A stretch of DNA of 64,000 nucleotides from Methanobrevibacter sp. (GCF_015062935.1 NZ_SUTM01000001.1:1-64000), one strand, 5' to 3'. Shown: positions 17,501-26,765, numbered from the stretch's first letter. Numbers and translations are program-made. The notes: generated by a model not told the origin, from the letters alone.

Positions 17501-19386
17501 GCGTTAATGCAACAACCTCTGCTTATGGTATTTATTCAGGCATGAACGGTCAAGACACTACTGTTTTATATGACGGCAATTATATCTTTGGTGTCGCTTA
17601 CAATGTATTTGGCATGTCTTTAGGTGATGTTGAAAGCACAATTTTGAACTCTGAAATCATTGCGGATGGTAACTACACTACTGGTATTGCATACAGAGGT
17701 ACTAAACTTACCATTAATAACACATCTATATTAGCATTTGGTTCAAATGTAGGTAATGAAGCTATTTGGGAAGCTTTCGGTGTTGAATCCGTAGGTGTTA
17801 AAATTGTAAACGGTACTTCTGAAGTCACTAACAACCGTATCATGACAACTGGAAATTATCCTGTCAATGTTGGAAACACTTCCGCTTCAGTTCATGATAA
17901 CAACTTAATTGGTTTGAAATACATTGGTGATGAAGGTGTTGCTAATGCGGATAATGCAGAAGTTTACAACAACATTCCTGAAATAGGAAATAAAACTGCT
18001 GTTGTTATATCAATTACTGAAGTCAACGGAAATTGTGAAGTTTCAGGTATATTAAAAGAGATTAATGGAACTCCAGTCAGTTTCTATGAGTTATCCTATA
18101 CCTTTGATGGTGTAACCAAACCTGTCAAAACCGATGAAAACGGTACTTTCAAAATTACTGGAATTGGCAACGGTAAATTGGACTTATTCCTTGAAGAGGA
18201 CAGCCACTATTTAGCATCTGATGTTGTTTCACTTACATTAACTGATATTGCTCCAGTTAAAGAACCTACAACTGCAAATATCACTATCGGAGATTATGAA
18301 ATCGGTAAGGATGCTAATGTAACTATTGACATTCCTGGCGCTACAGGTAATGTTTCTGTCATCGTCGACGGTGTTGAAACAATTGCACCATTAGATGAAA
18401 ACGGCAGTGCTGTTGTTACTATTGAAAATGTTACTGGTGGTGAACATTCCATTGTAGTAATCTATACTGGTGATGAAACACATGCTGCTGCATATAAGGT
18501 TGAAAACATTTTCTTAGAACAATTTGACACTAGATTTGATAATTTAACTGTTGAAGGTTCCGGATATATTGATGGTGTGCTTGTAAATGCATTAGGTGAT
18601 CCTATTGCTAACGCTACAGTAGTTTATATAGCTAACGGTGTTGAATCAAATGTCACAACTGATGAATATGGTTGGTTCATATTCAACGTTACTCTTGATG
18701 CTGATGTAACAATCAGTTATGCTGGTACAGATGTTTACATGCCAACTGAATTGTCCATCAAATTGCAGGATATGGCTCCTTCAAGGACTAATACTTCCTT
18801 CAATAGTGCTGACTTTACACAATATTCTTGTGATTTCTATGAAGGAGAACGTGGTGGAAACTTCACTTTCCAACTCTTAGATATGGCCGGTAATCCTCTT
18901 GCAAACAAAACTATTTACATTGGTTATAATGGTGTAACATTAAACAGAACCACTGATGAAAACGGTTATGCAAATGTTCAGATTAACCTGAAAAACGCAG
19001 GATTATACACCTTTGTAGTAGTATTCCTAGGTGATAAAGACTACAACGCTACCATGGCTGTACACAAAGTTACTATTGAAAAGAAAACAACTTCAATATC
19101 TGCAAGCGCAAAAACATTTAAAGCTACTGCAAAAACCAAAAAATACACAGTAACTTTAAAAACCATCAAAGGATCATCCATCGATGGAAAAACATACTTA
19201 GCTGCAGGTAAAAAAGTATCCCTTAAAATCAATGGTAAAACCTACACAGGAAAAACCAATGCGAAAGGTCAAGTAACATTCAGCCTTAAAATAACCAAAA
19301 AAGGCAAATTCACCACTAAAATATCATTTGCTGGTGACAAATCATACGAAGCCTCAAGCAAATCTATAAAAATAACAATTAAATAG
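14518..19386 (+). CDS. Giant adhesin-like surface protein with three long beta-helix modules
   Basis: About 1622 residues when read from ATT 14518. The signal region is RSKTLFVSLI then MLCFVMLSVGATFAAD. Beta-helix (PbH1) repeats fill most of the protein, with three copies of a 323-324-residue module containing YANGIDIEGPATG, AIYSGMNG and SLGDVES. Ig-like and carboxypeptidase-regulatory-like domains follow (GEVSGILKEINGTPV-type strands), and a lysine-rich tail ends SYEASSKSIKITIK. The ribosome site GAGGTGA (14507-14513) lies 4 bases before ATT 14518; the next ATG is 14551, with no ribosome site and a signal peptide lacking its basic start. The role is probably adhesion, as for its neighbour. 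Confidence 0.87.
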   Translation: MRSKTLFVSLIMLCFVMLSVGATFAADNATDVIAIDDEITIDEPLAVEQDVQDVSANESSAAVVTPETIGQYIDDSGQLYKNVTADEIVFNGTFNNLNLTVERPITLTGGFFNDPNFEIYSSEVILRNFSIIQNKGVNSIFVAGSEENHTSDVLIDNVNIVFTDDQSGAGAIPIEVMYSDDFMFKNSFIAYGGRTNGYYNNNAVRITSSKNAIIFNNQIFANLVSASVGWAEEPAGSGNWVSAPMSEAIVIKNSDGAILDGNLINVTYGNVTGDWDTIYTVDVSESDDVLITNNEIISDGFSYIYGIIISGDDFTIRGNNITSTGVLYANGIDIEGPATGVVENNNIDVSAVNSAYAIYSGMNGKTVSANYTDNNITGKAYNIFGFSLGDVESNVKDNFVDLEGNYTTGLAARTDVLNVDGNRFILTSSEEGNESVQEGFGVEARGILVIAGNATIANNTIATNGKGVVLSGKGTSATLEGNFINVVGNADKDAYALYADELASLIVNNNTVDYQGTTNGTGVNNGVYVYNTTDARITGNTFTLDLVSSYVPWFEIPAGSGNWTSFPVSEGIVVDSSEAVQFMKNNVTVTYGDVVGSYDTIYAVSFKNSDYALIEGNKIDAKGHTHIYGIILSGDNFNIGANTITVESDNYYANGIDIEGPATGVVYDNTIDVTGVESAYAIYSGMNGQNVSALYQNNTITGKGYNVFGMSLGDVESNVKDNSIILDGNYTTGIAYRGSGINATGNYIVLSSTEQGNLTVWENFGVEAVGIKVINGTAVIENNTIATPGKGIHIEGAETDAHIFDNFINVVGNDDQNAYAIFAIDAASLFLNLNNIDYQGATKGTGVNNAVYVNNVTDTSIIANNFTIDLVSSYVPWFEIPAGTGNWVSFPISEGIVIEDTVNPVFSLNKVDLTYGDVVGSYDTIYAVDVKADDAIISDNEINAKGHTYIYGLIITGDNFTVEANNITAESDNYYANGIDIEGPATGSVYNNNIRVNATTSAYGIYSGMNGQDTTVLYDGNYIFGVAYNVFGMSLGDVESTILNSEIIADGNYTTGIAYRGTKLTINNTSILAFGSNVGNEAIWEAFGVESVGVKIVNGTSEVTNNRIMTTGNYPVNVGNTSASVHDNNLIGLKYIGDEGVANADNAEVYNNIPEIGNKTAVVISITEVNGNCEVSGILKEINGTPVSFYELSYTFDGVTKPVKTDENGTFKITGIGNGKLDLFLEEDSHYLASDVVSLTLTDIAPVKEPTTANITIGDYEIGKDANVTIDIPGATGNVSVIVDGVETIAPLDENGSAVVTIENVTGGEHSIVVIYTGDETHAAAYKVENIFLEQFDTRFDNLTVEGSGYIDGVLVNALGDPIANATVVYIANGVESNVTTDEYGWFIFNVTLDADVTISYAGTDVYMPTELSIKLQDMAPSRTNTSFNSADFTQYSCDFYEGERGGNFTFQLLDMAGNPLANKTIYIGYNGVTLNRTTDENGYANVQINLKNAGLYTFVVVFLGDKDYNATMAVHKVTIEKKTTSISASAKTFKATAKTKKYTVTLKTIKGSSIDGKTYLAAGKKVSLKINGKTYTGKTNAKGQVTFSLKITKKGKFTTKISFAGDKSYEASSKSIKITIK
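15199..18000 (+). repeat. Three tandem ~970-bp modules within the adhesin gene
   Basis: Equivalent points (V-x-W-x-E-x-PAG-x-GNW) occur at 15199, 16168 and 17140, giving periods of 969 and 972 bp (323 and 324 residues). Modules 2 and 3 are closest, sharing long stretches such as SSYVPWFEIPAG and DNYYANGIDIEGPATG. The third module fades out near 17850-18000, before the Ig-like domains. Confidence 0.88.
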
Positions 19387-19412
19387 AGATTTTTATCTCT
19401 ATCTTTTTTCTT
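19384..19412 (+). terminator. Hairpin and T-run after the second adhesin
   Basis: TAGAGAT (19384-19390) pairs with ATCTCTA (19395-19401) over TTTT, followed by TCTTTTTTCTTTTTTT. The stem begins in the stop codon. Confidence 0.75.
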
Positions 19413-19618
19413 TTTTTATTAAATTCTAAAAATTTACCTTGCACATGTAGATGGACTTATTCAAACATTAATTTTTTTAGAATAAGTATAATTATTATTG
19501 AAATAATATCTAATTAAACAGATTAATTTTTGTTAAATTATAATTTAATTAATCGTTATTGTAATTATATTGATGGTTTTTCGAGTGGTGTTTTTCAAAA
19601 AAATTTTTAAAAAAATAG

Positions 19619-19645
19619 AATAAATTAGCATATTGCTAATTTATT
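19619..19645 (-). terminator. Perfect 12-bp hairpin at the end of dnaJ
   Basis: AATAAATTAGCA (19619-19630) pairs completely with TGCTAATTTATT (19634-19645) over a 3-base loop. It overlaps the dnaJ stop codon and is followed in the minus direction by an A/T tract, so it is a likely terminator for the heat-shock operon. Confidence 0.7.
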
Positions 19646-20786
19646 TCATAGCGTCTTTAACTCTATCGAAGAGTCCTTTTTCAACATGTTTAATTTCATC
19701 ACCGCTGACTTCGGCAAATTCAGTAAGTATCTTTTTCTGTTTTGAACTTAATTTTTTAGGAACAACCACAGTTACAGTAACGTACATATTTCCTCTTCCT
19801 GAATGTCTAACAGAGTTCATTCCCTGACCTTTTAATTTAAATACGGTACCACTTTGTGTTCCTGAAGGTATTTTAAATTCAACTTCTTTTCCTTCAATAG
19901 TAGGAATGCTAATCAAATCACCTAATGCAGCTTGAGGGAAACTAATTTGTTGGTCTAAGTATAAGTGATCGCCTTCACGTGTAAAGTTTCTATGTCCTTT
20001 GATGTGGATTGTAACAATTAAATCTCCTTCAAGTCCTGGTGATTCACCACAGTTTCCTTCACCTGAAACTCTTAAGTGGTTACCTTCATCAACACCTTCT
20101 GGAATTTCAATTTTAATTGTTTTGGATTTTCTTTTACTTCCTTTTCCGTGACAATCATCACAAGGGTCTGTAATTATCTTTCCAGTTCCTCCACACTCTC
20201 TACATGGTCTTACATTTACCATTTGACCTAAAAATGTGTTGCTGACTTCTTTTATTTGTCCAGTACCGCCACATTTAGGACAGGTTTGAGGGTCGGAACC
20301 TGGTTTGGATTTAGAACCGTTACATGTTGGACATAATTCACTTCTGGTAATCTTGATTTCTTTGTCACAACCATTGAATGCTTCTTCTAGAGAAATTGGT
20401 ACTTCAGTGTAAATGTCTGAACCTCTTTGAGGACCTGCTCTTCCTCCACGGCTGCGACCTGGTCCACCGAATCCGAACATTTCAAATATGTTTCCAATAT
20501 CGAATCCTTGGAAAATATCCTCAAAGTTCACGTTTTGATAGAAATCTTCAGCAGTAAATCCATCCATTCCGGCATGACCGAATTGATCATATCTTTGACG
20601 TTTTTCTTCGTCAGACAAGACAGCATAAGCTTCACTTACTTCTTTAAACTTATCTTCAGCATCTGGTTCATCACAAACGTCTGGATGGTATTTTCTGGCT
20701 AATTTACGATAAGCTTTTTTAATAGTCTTTTCATCCGCAGTTTTATCTACTCCAAGAACTTCATAATAATCTCGCTTGTCTGCCAT
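19641..20786 (-). CDS. dnaJ: DnaJ co-chaperone (Hsp40)
   Basis: A 381-residue class I J-protein that stimulates DnaK ATPase and delivers unfolded substrates. The J domain has the essential HPD in KYHPDV, followed by a Gly/Phe-rich region (about 80-130). Four zinc-binding repeats follow ([36 protein letters not shown]), then the C-terminal substrate-binding domains. Length is normal. It lies 124 bases downstream of dnaK and may have its own promoter in that gap. The upstream GGTGAATAA before the ATG supports the start. Methanobacteriales are among the archaea that acquired the bacterial DnaK system. Confidence 0.97.
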   Translation of the reverse strand: MADKRDYYEVLGVDKTADEKTIKKAYRKLARKYHPDVCDEPDAEDKFKEVSEAYAVLSDEEKRQRYDQFGHAGMDGFTAEDFYQNVNFEDIFQGFDIGNIFEMFGFGGPGRSRGGRAGPQRGSDIYTEVPISLEEAFNGCDKEIKITRSELCPTCNGSKSKPGSDPQTCPKCGGTGQIKEVSNTFLGQMVNVRPCRECGGTGKIITDPCDDCHGKGSKRKSKTIKIEIPEGVDEGNHLRVSGEGNCGESPGLEGDLIVTIHIKGHRNFTREGDHLYLDQQISFPQAALGDLISIPTIEGKEVEFKIPSGTQSGTVFKLKGQGMNSVRHSGRGNMYVTVTVVVPKKLSSKQKKILTEFAEVSGDEIKHVEKGLFDRVKDAMK

Positions 20787-20844
20787 TTATTCACCTTAAA
20801 ATAATTTTAAAAAAATAATAGAAAAAATAATAGTTTTATCTATA

Positions 20845-20886
20845 TTGTTAGTTTATTTGATTCTGATTTTATATATTTCCTAACAA
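20845..20886 (-). promoter_or_regulatory. dnaJ promoter region with TTGTTAG / CTAACAA half-sites
   Basis: Between dnaK and dnaJ, TTGTTAG (20845-20851) and its exact inverse CTAACAA (20880-20886) flank a TATA-like sequence read on the minus strand (GAAATATATAAAAT). The half-site GTTAG resembles the heat-shock operator seen before grpE. The repeat is seen; its regulatory role is inferred. Confidence 0.4.
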
Positions 20887-20910
20887 TGCAATAAAACTAT
20901 ATTATTTAAT

Positions 20911-22785
20911 CTAGTCTTTTACTTCATAGTCTGCATCAATTGTGTCATCATCTTTGTTGTCTTGAGCACCTGAGTTAGGGTCAGCTCCTGCTTGTTGTTG
21001 AGCTTGAGCTTCTGCTTGTGCTTGTTGGTAGATTTTTGCACCAATCTCTTGAATTACATTTGATAATTCATCAGACTTTGATTTAATGGCATCAATATCA
21101 TCGCCAGCTATAAGTTCTCTTAATTCAGCTACAAGTCCTTCGACTTTTGATTTTTCATCTTCAGATACTTGATCTTTGAGTTCGTCTAAGGTTTTTTCTG
21201 AAGTGTAAATTAATGAGTCTGCGTTGTTTCTGATTTCGATTTCTTCTTGTCTTTTTGCATCTGCTTCAGCATTCATTTCTGCTTCTTTAACTTTTTGTTC
21301 GATTTCTTCATCAGATAATTTAGTTGAGGAAGTAATGGTAATTGCTTGTTCTTTACCTGTTCCTTTATCTTTTGCAGTTACATTTATAATACCGTTAGCG
21401 TCAATATCGAAGGTTACTTCAATTTGTGGTACTCCTCTTGGTGCAGGTGGGATTCCTACAAGTTGGAAACGTCCGAGTGAAGTGTTGTCTGCAGCCATTT
21501 TTCTTTCCCCTTGCAATACGTTAATGTCTACAGATGGCTGATTATCTGCTGCTGTGGAGAATACTTGACTCTTTTTGGTAGGAATAGTAGTGTTTCTTTC
21601 TATTAATGTAGTTGATACTCCTCCTAAGGTTTCAATACCTAAAGATAATGGAGTTACATCTAAAAGAACGATGTCTTTAATTTCACCAGCTAATACTCCT
21701 CCTTGAATAGCTGCTCCCATGGATACACATTCCATTGGGTCAATACCACGTTCAACTGGTTTTCCTATGAATTTTTCTACGTATTTTTGAACGATTGGCA
21801 TTCTGGTAGGTCCACCAACTAAGATGATTTTATCAATTTCAGCTCTGGTCATTTTAGCATCATCTAATGCTTGTTGCATTGGTTTTCCAGATTTTTCCAC
21901 AATGTGGTCAACTAATTCTTCTAATTTTGCTCGGGTAAGAGAGATGATTAAGTTTTTAGGAGTTCCGTCACTGCCCATTGCGATGAATGGTAAGTTAACT
22001 TCAGTGGTTGTGGTAGTGGATAATTCAATTTTTGCTTTTTCAGCAGCTTCTCTTAATCTTTGTACTGCTTGATCATTATCCATTAAGTCAATACCTTCTT
22101 GTGCTTTGAATTCATCAGCTAAGTATTTGATTAATACGTTATCCATATCGGTACCACCAAGTTGGGTGTCTCCGCTGGTGGATCTTACTTCAAATACTCC
22201 TCCACCGAATTCCATAATGGTTACGTCTAAGGTACCTCCACCTAAATCGTATACCATAATGTTCATGTCATCTTCTTCTGCTTTGTCAAGTCCGTATGCT
22301 AAACTTGCTGCAGTAGGTTCGTTTACGAGCCTTACAACATCGAGACCTGCAATGGTTCCTGCGTCTTTTGTTGCGGTTCTTTGGTTATCGTCAAAGTATG
22401 CTGGTACGGTAATTACAGCTTTTTCGATTGGTTCACCTAAGAAGGTTTCAGCATCTTTTTTAATTTTTTGTAAGATGAATGCAGAGATTTCTTGTGGAGA
22501 ATATTGTTTTCCGTTTACAGTTACTTTGTGATCAGTACCCATGCTTCTTTTGATAGCGCTGATTGTATTTTCTGGGTTGGTAACTGCTTGTCTTCTTGCT
22601 GGTTCTCCAACTAACATTTGACCATCTTCAGTAAATGCAACGTAACTTGGGAAGGATTTACCGTATTGGCTTGCTCCTTCAGCGGAAGGGATTGTAGTTG
22701 GTTTTCCCCCTACAAGCACTGATGCTGCTGAGTTACTTGTACCTAAATCAATTCCAATAATTTTTTCTTTTTTAGTATCAGACAT
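20911..22785 (-). CDS. dnaK: DnaK chaperone (Hsp70)
   Basis: An Hsp70 of 624 residues from ATG 22785, chosen because GGTGATAATT lies directly before it; an upstream in-frame codon at 22794 would fall inside that site. The actin-like ATPase domain shows [47 protein letters not shown] and [12 protein letters not shown]. The substrate-binding domain shows [17 protein letters not shown] and the helical lid follows. The C-terminus is Gln/Ala-rich and ends in an acidic [13 protein letters not shown] tail. It works with GrpE (upstream) and DnaJ (downstream). Confidence 0.98.
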   Translation of the reverse strand: MSDTKKEKIIGIDLGTSNSAASVLVGGKPTTIPSAEGASQYGKSFPSYVAFTEDGQMLVGEPARRQAVTNPENTISAIKRSMGTDHKVTVNGKQYSPQEISAFILQKIKKDAETFLGEPIEKAVITVPAYFDDNQRTATKDAGTIAGLDVVRLVNEPTAASLAYGLDKAEEDDMNIMVYDLGGGTLDVTIMEFGGGVFEVRSTSGDTQLGGTDMDNVLIKYLADEFKAQEGIDLMDNDQAVQRLREAAEKAKIELSTTTTTEVNLPFIAMGSDGTPKNLIISLTRAKLEELVDHIVEKSGKPMQQALDDAKMTRAEIDKIILVGGPTRMPIVQKYVEKFIGKPVERGIDPMECVSMGAAIQGGVLAGEIKDIVLLDVTPLSLGIETLGGVSTTLIERNTTIPTKKSQVFSTAADNQPSVDINVLQGERKMAADNTSLGRFQLVGIPPAPRGVPQIEVTFDIDANGIINVTAKDKGTGKEQAITITSSTKLSDEEIEQKVKEAEMNAEADAKRQEEIEIRNNADSLIYTSEKTLDELKDQVSEDEKSKVEGLVAELRELIAGDDIDAIKSKSDELSNVIQEIGAKIYQQAQAEAQAQQQAGADPNSGAQDNKDDDTIDADYEVKD

Positions 22786-22827
22786 AATTATCACCTATTT
22801 TTTTTTCATGAATTATATTAATAAACA

Positions 22828-23379
22828 TTATTTTTTACAAACAATAACTTTTGAGTATTTTAGAACTTTATCCTTATACATGTAGCCTTTCATTAGTTCT
22901 TCAATGACGTAGCCGTTTTCCACATCATCGGATTCCTGTACCATTAATGCTTCATGTTTGTTCAAATCGAATTTTTCACCTTTTGCATGAATTTCTTCAA
23001 CGCCTTCTTTTGTTAATATGTCTTTAAATTTATTGTAGGTAAGTTCTATACCTTCTCTTAAGTTTTTGTCATCTTCAACTTCTAAAGCTCTACCGAAGTC
23101 TTCGTAACAGTCTAAGAATTCTTTGATAATATTTTCATTGGCAAATTTGATAATTTCTTTATTTTGTTTGTCGGTTATTTTTTTGAAATTTTCAAAATCT
23201 GCCTGAAGTCTTTGAGATAGTGAAATGTATTCCTGGGTTTCACTTTCCTGTTTTTCAAGGTCTTCTTTAAGTTTTTCAACTTCTTCATCTTTTTGAGCTA
23301 ACTCTTTGAGAAGCTCCTCATATTTTTCTTGAAGATCTTGTTTGGTTACTTCAGTTTCACTTTTATTTTCGTCAGTCAT
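22828..23379 (-). CDS. grpE: GrpE nucleotide exchange factor
   Basis: A 183-residue protein. The N-terminal half is an acidic, Glu/Lys-rich long coiled coil (about 10-75), then LQADFENFKKITDKQNKE, the typical dimer helix of GrpE. The C-terminal beta domain carries GVEEIHAKGEKFDLNKHEAL and ends in GYMYKDKVLKYSKVIVCKK. It releases ADP from DnaK. It is the first gene of the grpE-dnaK-dnaJ operon, 42 bases before dnaK. The start ATG 23379 is preceded by AGGTGTACAT. Its leader of nearly 190 bases carries striking inverted repeats. Confidence 0.95.
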   Translation of the reverse strand: MTDENKSETEVTKQDLQEKYEELLKELAQKDEEVEKLKEDLEKQESETQEYISLSQRLQADFENFKKITDKQNKEIIKFANENIIKEFLDCYEDFGRALEVEDDKNLREGIELTYNKFKDILTKEGVEEIHAKGEKFDLNKHEALMVQESDDVENGYVIEELMKGYMYKDKVLKYSKVIVCKK

Positions 23380-23402
23380 ATGTACACCTTTTAGGTTTTT
23401 TA

Positions 23403-23597
23403 GAAAAACTTTTGTAATAACTCATTTGGCGAGAAGTCATCAAATTGTTCTTTAATATTGGTTAATGGGAATTTATGGACATATAGGAAAATGGTTCATC
23501 AAATTAGAGTTATTACTTCAAGTTTTTCCGAACCAAATATTAAAGTAACAAAAAGTTATCTTTCTCTTACATTATTATAGTAACAAAAAGTTATATA
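23403..23597 (-). promoter_or_regulatory. grpE promoter, two GTAAC-N5-GTTAT operators and a leader with interleaved inverted repeats
   Basis: Read on the minus strand, a TATA box (TTTATATAA near 23588-23597) should start transcription near 23566. Two identical boxes GTAAC-AAAAA-GTTAT lie at 23545-23559 and 23580-23594, the second over the TATA. They resemble the CTAAC-N5-GTTAG palindrome reported for the Archaeoglobus heat-shock regulator HSR1. In the leader, 23531-23545 is complementary to 23450-23463 (14 pairs, one bulge), and 23507-23528 is complementary to 23403-23423 (19 pairs, small internal loop). The two pairings interleave. The sequences are seen; regulation by repression plus RNA structure is inferred. 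Confidence 0.6.
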
Positions 23598-23844
23598 AAC
23601 CTTTCGATATTCAAAGTGTCAAAAATTTGATATTTTCTTTGCTTAAAATCATTTGATTTTATTATAATTAAATTTATATCATTATTTTTCATATGTTTAT
23701 ATTAAAAAAACTTATTTAATTTTTATATTAGATTTAACATTAACATTAATAAAATAGGCTTCATATATTGGGGTTTTAACTTTTCTTACAATATGTAATA
23801 AAAACATAATGTTTTATATAATATGTTTAATATAATCTATAATC

Positions 23845-24420
23845 ATGACAAACGCAAATGACATTGAAAAAAATGATAAACATCATAGAAATGTCAATTC
23901 TTCTAATGGCCACATAGAAATTAGAGGAAATTACAACGACCAATTAGGAGATATTGATAAAGAAGATATACTTGACGTAATGGGTTGTAAAACAAGAAGA
24001 GATATCATAAATCTCTTAAGGGAAGAGCCGATGTTTGTTAGTGAAATATCTAATGAGCTCGATATTGGTCAGAAGGCTATCATAGAACACTTGCGTGCTA
24101 TGGAAGATATAGGAATTTTGAACTCTTCTTATAAGAAAATCTTAAGAGGTCGTCCGCGTAAATATTATGATTTGCAGCATGAGGTAAATATTCACATTAC
24201 TATTAATAAAAATACTTTTGATGTAAATTTTTCCGACGATATGCTGAATACTTTGCAGTTGCCTTCAGGTGACGAATGGTCAAAACTCTTGGATATCGAA
24301 AAAAGGATTGACGCAGGTCAGCTTGAAGCAATCGATGAGCTAAAAAATCAAATCAGATTATACGGCAATCTCAAGGAAAGAGCAGAATATATTCTTGAGA
24401 GAACTTTAAAAAATAGATAA
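23845..24420 (+). CDS. ArsR-type winged-helix regulator, possible heat-shock regulator
   Basis: A 191-residue DNA-binding protein. After a polar start, a winged helix-turn-helix at about 30-105 shows DVMGCKTRRDIINLLREEP, FVSEISNELDIGQKAIIEHL and the wing RGRPRKYYDL. The C-terminal part (about 150-190) is helical and may dimerise. It is transcribed away from grpE, 465 bases apart, and its sequence type (ArsR-like with an R-G-R-P wing) is like archaeal heat-shock repressors. That makes it a candidate for the factor binding the GTAAC-N5-GTTAT boxes, but no direct evidence links them. A typical GTAAC box was not seen before its own start. Confidence 0.75.
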   Translation: MTNANDIEKNDKHHRNVNSSNGHIEIRGNYNDQLGDIDKEDILDVMGCKTRRDIINLLREEPMFVSEISNELDIGQKAIIEHLRAMEDIGILNSSYKKILRGRPRKYYDLQHEVNIHITINKNTFDVNFSDDMLNTLQLPSGDEWSKLLDIEKRIDAGQLEAIDELKNQIRLYGNLKERAEYILERTLKNR

Positions 24421-24444
24421 ACTAATATTTAGTGGTCATTATTG

Positions 24445-24471
24445 AATGGTTTAAATCATTTTTAAACCATT
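24445..24471. terminator. Bidirectional hairpin between the regulator and hypF
   Basis: AATGGTTTAAA (24445-24455) pairs with TTTAAACCATT (24461-24471) over 5 bases, an 11-bp perfect stem between two convergent genes. Confidence 0.7.
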
Positions 24472-26715
24472 TCATTCTTGTTTTTTTGCAATTATGCTTT
24501 GTCCCAATGAAACTGATCCATCCCCTGCACATGTGTTGAGGTGCTGGATGAATTCATAACCTTCTTTTGTTATATGTTCCTTAACCGCATTTGTAATGGC
24601 TTCGTTGTAGAACACTCCGCCTGTTGCACCAATATCATTCAATCCTTTTTTATCAGCAGCATTCATTGCAAGCTCAGCCAAACCATTTGCAACTGCATTC
24701 TGACCTGCTTTTGCAACATCTGCCTTTTTTTCTCCATTCTGATATAATTTAACAACTTCTCTTAAAATTTCAGTAGTATTTAAAATGTTGTTTTCAATAG
24801 CGTATGGAATTTCAATGTCGTTAGTTGAATAATATGCGCAGGATTCGAGTTTCATGGAACACTCTCCTTCATAGGTTCTTTCATGCGCAATCTCCAAAGC
24901 CACTGCCATTGAATCAAGCACTCTTCCGGTACTTGTGGTTTTTCCAACATTGATTCCGGCTTCAAGCTGTTTAAAAAGATTTCTGATTTCAACATCTCCA
25001 TATTTGAAATACTTGGAATAGCCTTTTATTAAATCAGGCTCACCAAGTATGCTTGCAAGCATTCTTGCAGGATATCGGGTTGCCATGTCTCCGCCGGGCA
25101 TCAGTTGTGTTTGAAGATGGCCCAATCTTTCGAAAGTGTTAATGTCAGTATAGAGAATTTCTCCTCCCCAGCTAGTTCCGTCACTTCCGTATCCAACTCC
25201 ATCCGCTGCAATAACAATCATTTCCTCAAGGGCATGGTCGTTTGCCAGTGCAATTGAATGGGCATGGTGGTGCTGTATTGGCATAACTTCAGCATCAAAT
25301 TTTTCGCCCAGCTCATATGCAAGTCTTGTTGTGAAAAAATGAGGATGCAGGTCGCATGCAATTATGTCGAATTCATTAATTTTTGTAATTCTCTGCATGT
25401 TTTCTATGGCCTGTTTTAAAAATTCCAATGTTTTAGGCTTGTTTGTATTTCCTATATGCTGTGAAGGATATACAATATTGTCTTTGGCAATGGAGAAGGT
25501 TACATCAAGTTCGGGACCTAAAGCAAGGACATTGGAATCATTCACATCATAATTTATCTTATACGGTTCCGGAGTATATCCTCTTGACCTTCTTATGAAT
25601 GACAATTCATTATTTCTAAATCTGATTACTGAATCATCACATCTGTTTAGTATTTTACGGTTATGAACCAGTGAATAGTCATTAACTCCGCTGATTATTT
25701 CCTCATTGGTAATCATCATTGGCTCTCCGGGAGTGTTTGCAGAGGTCATGACGTAGGTGTCTATGTCACTTTCATCAAACAGCAGGTAATGCATAGGTGA
25801 ATAAGGAAGCATTACTCCAATATTGTGAAGTCCGGGAGACAGTGATTCCGGAAACGGATAATTTTGATTTTTCTTTAAAATAACAATCGGTCTTTTGTTG
25901 GATGTGATTGTTGCAATTTCTTTTCCTGACAGTTGAGCATAATTTTCAACGGCATCCAAATCTTTAGCCATCACTGCAAAAGCCTGGTTTGGACGGTTTA
26001 AACGTCTTCTTAATTCTTTAATTGCATAGTCATTGTATGCATCGACAACTAAATGTGTTCCGCCGATTCCCTTAATTGCTAGGATTTCACCGTTTTCCAG
26101 TTTCTCAGCACCTAATTTAATAGGATTTTCGCAGTCAATTTTATTCCTGCCTTCATAGAAAGCCATCTGCGGCCCACAATCTCCACAGCAAATAGCCTCT
26201 CCATGGTAACGTCTGTTCAATGGTTCCCTATATTCCAGAAGACAGTCATCACATAATGGAAATTCATCCATTGAAGTCCTGATTCTGTCATATGGCACGC
26301 TTTCGATAACTGTAAATCGGGGTCCGCAATCGGTACATGCATTAAAGGGATATTTGTAACGTCTGTCATTCGGATTTCTGATTTCTTCAAGGCAGCTGTC
26401 ACATATTGCAATATCCGGTGGAATGACACTAACGCCGGAGTAAGAATCGCCACTTTCTATAATTTGAAAGTCAGTGTAATTTTTCAATTCAATTTCTTCA
26501 ACGGTCATCGAATCTATTTTAGCTATTGGTGGTAGTTCATTAGGCAATCTTTCAATAAATAAGTCTGTAGATTCACCTTCAATTATGATTTCAACAACAT
26601 TTCCAAGGTTTCTAACGTATCCGTTGAGATTCAAGTCGGATGCGAGTCGGTATACATAAGGTCTAAATCCAACTCCTTGGACAATTCCCTGTGTTAAAAT
26701 CTTTTGGCATTTCAT
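24472..26715 (-). CDS. hypF: HypF carbamoyltransferase for [NiFe]-hydrogenase maturation
   Basis: A 747-residue enzyme that uses carbamoyl phosphate and ATP to give the thiocarboxamide on HypE that becomes the cyanide ligands of the hydrogenase iron. Domains in order: acylphosphatase (GIVQGVGFRPYVYRLA, about 1-90); paired CxxC zinc fingers (CDSCLEEI, CTDCGPRF, CDDCLLEY, CCGDCGPQ, about 105-180); a YrdC-like domain (AIKGIGGTHLVVDAYN onward, about 200-380); and a Kae1-like carbamoyl-transfer domain with HHHAHSIALANDH and ADGVGYGSDGTSWGGE. All key motifs are intact. It stands alone, divergent from larB with only 50 bases between them. Confidence 0.97.
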   Translation of the reverse strand: MKCQKILTQGIVQGVGFRPYVYRLASDLNLNGYVRNLGNVVEIIIEGESTDLFIERLPNELPPIAKIDSMTVEEIELKNYTDFQIIESGDSYSGVSVIPPDIAICDSCLEEIRNPNDRRYKYPFNACTDCGPRFTVIESVPYDRIRTSMDEFPLCDDCLLEYREPLNRRYHGEAICCGDCGPQMAFYEGRNKIDCENPIKLGAEKLENGEILAIKGIGGTHLVVDAYNDYAIKELRRRLNRPNQAFAVMAKDLDAVENYAQLSGKEIATITSNKRPIVILKKNQNYPFPESLSPGLHNIGVMLPYSPMHYLLFDESDIDTYVMTSANTPGEPMMITNEEIISGVNDYSLVHNRKILNRCDDSVIRFRNNELSFIRRSRGYTPEPYKINYDVNDSNVLALGPELDVTFSIAKDNIVYPSQHIGNTNKPKTLEFLKQAIENMQRITKINEFDIIACDLHPHFFTTRLAYELGEKFDAEVMPIQHHHAHSIALANDHALEEMIVIAADGVGYGSDGTSWGGEILYTDINTFERLGHLQTQLMPGGDMATRYPARMLASILGEPDLIKGYSKYFKYGDVEIRNLFKQLEAGINVGKTTSTGRVLDSMAVALEIAHERTYEGECSMKLESCAYYSTNDIEIPYAIENNILNTTEILREVVKLYQNGEKKADVAKAGQNAVANGLAELAMNAADKKGLNDIGATGGVFYNEAITNAVKEHITKEGYEFIQHLNTCAGDGSVSLGQSIIAKKQE

Positions 26716-26765
26716 AAATATTATTTAAGTTAAATTTTATATAAAATTTTGTCCTATATTAATAT

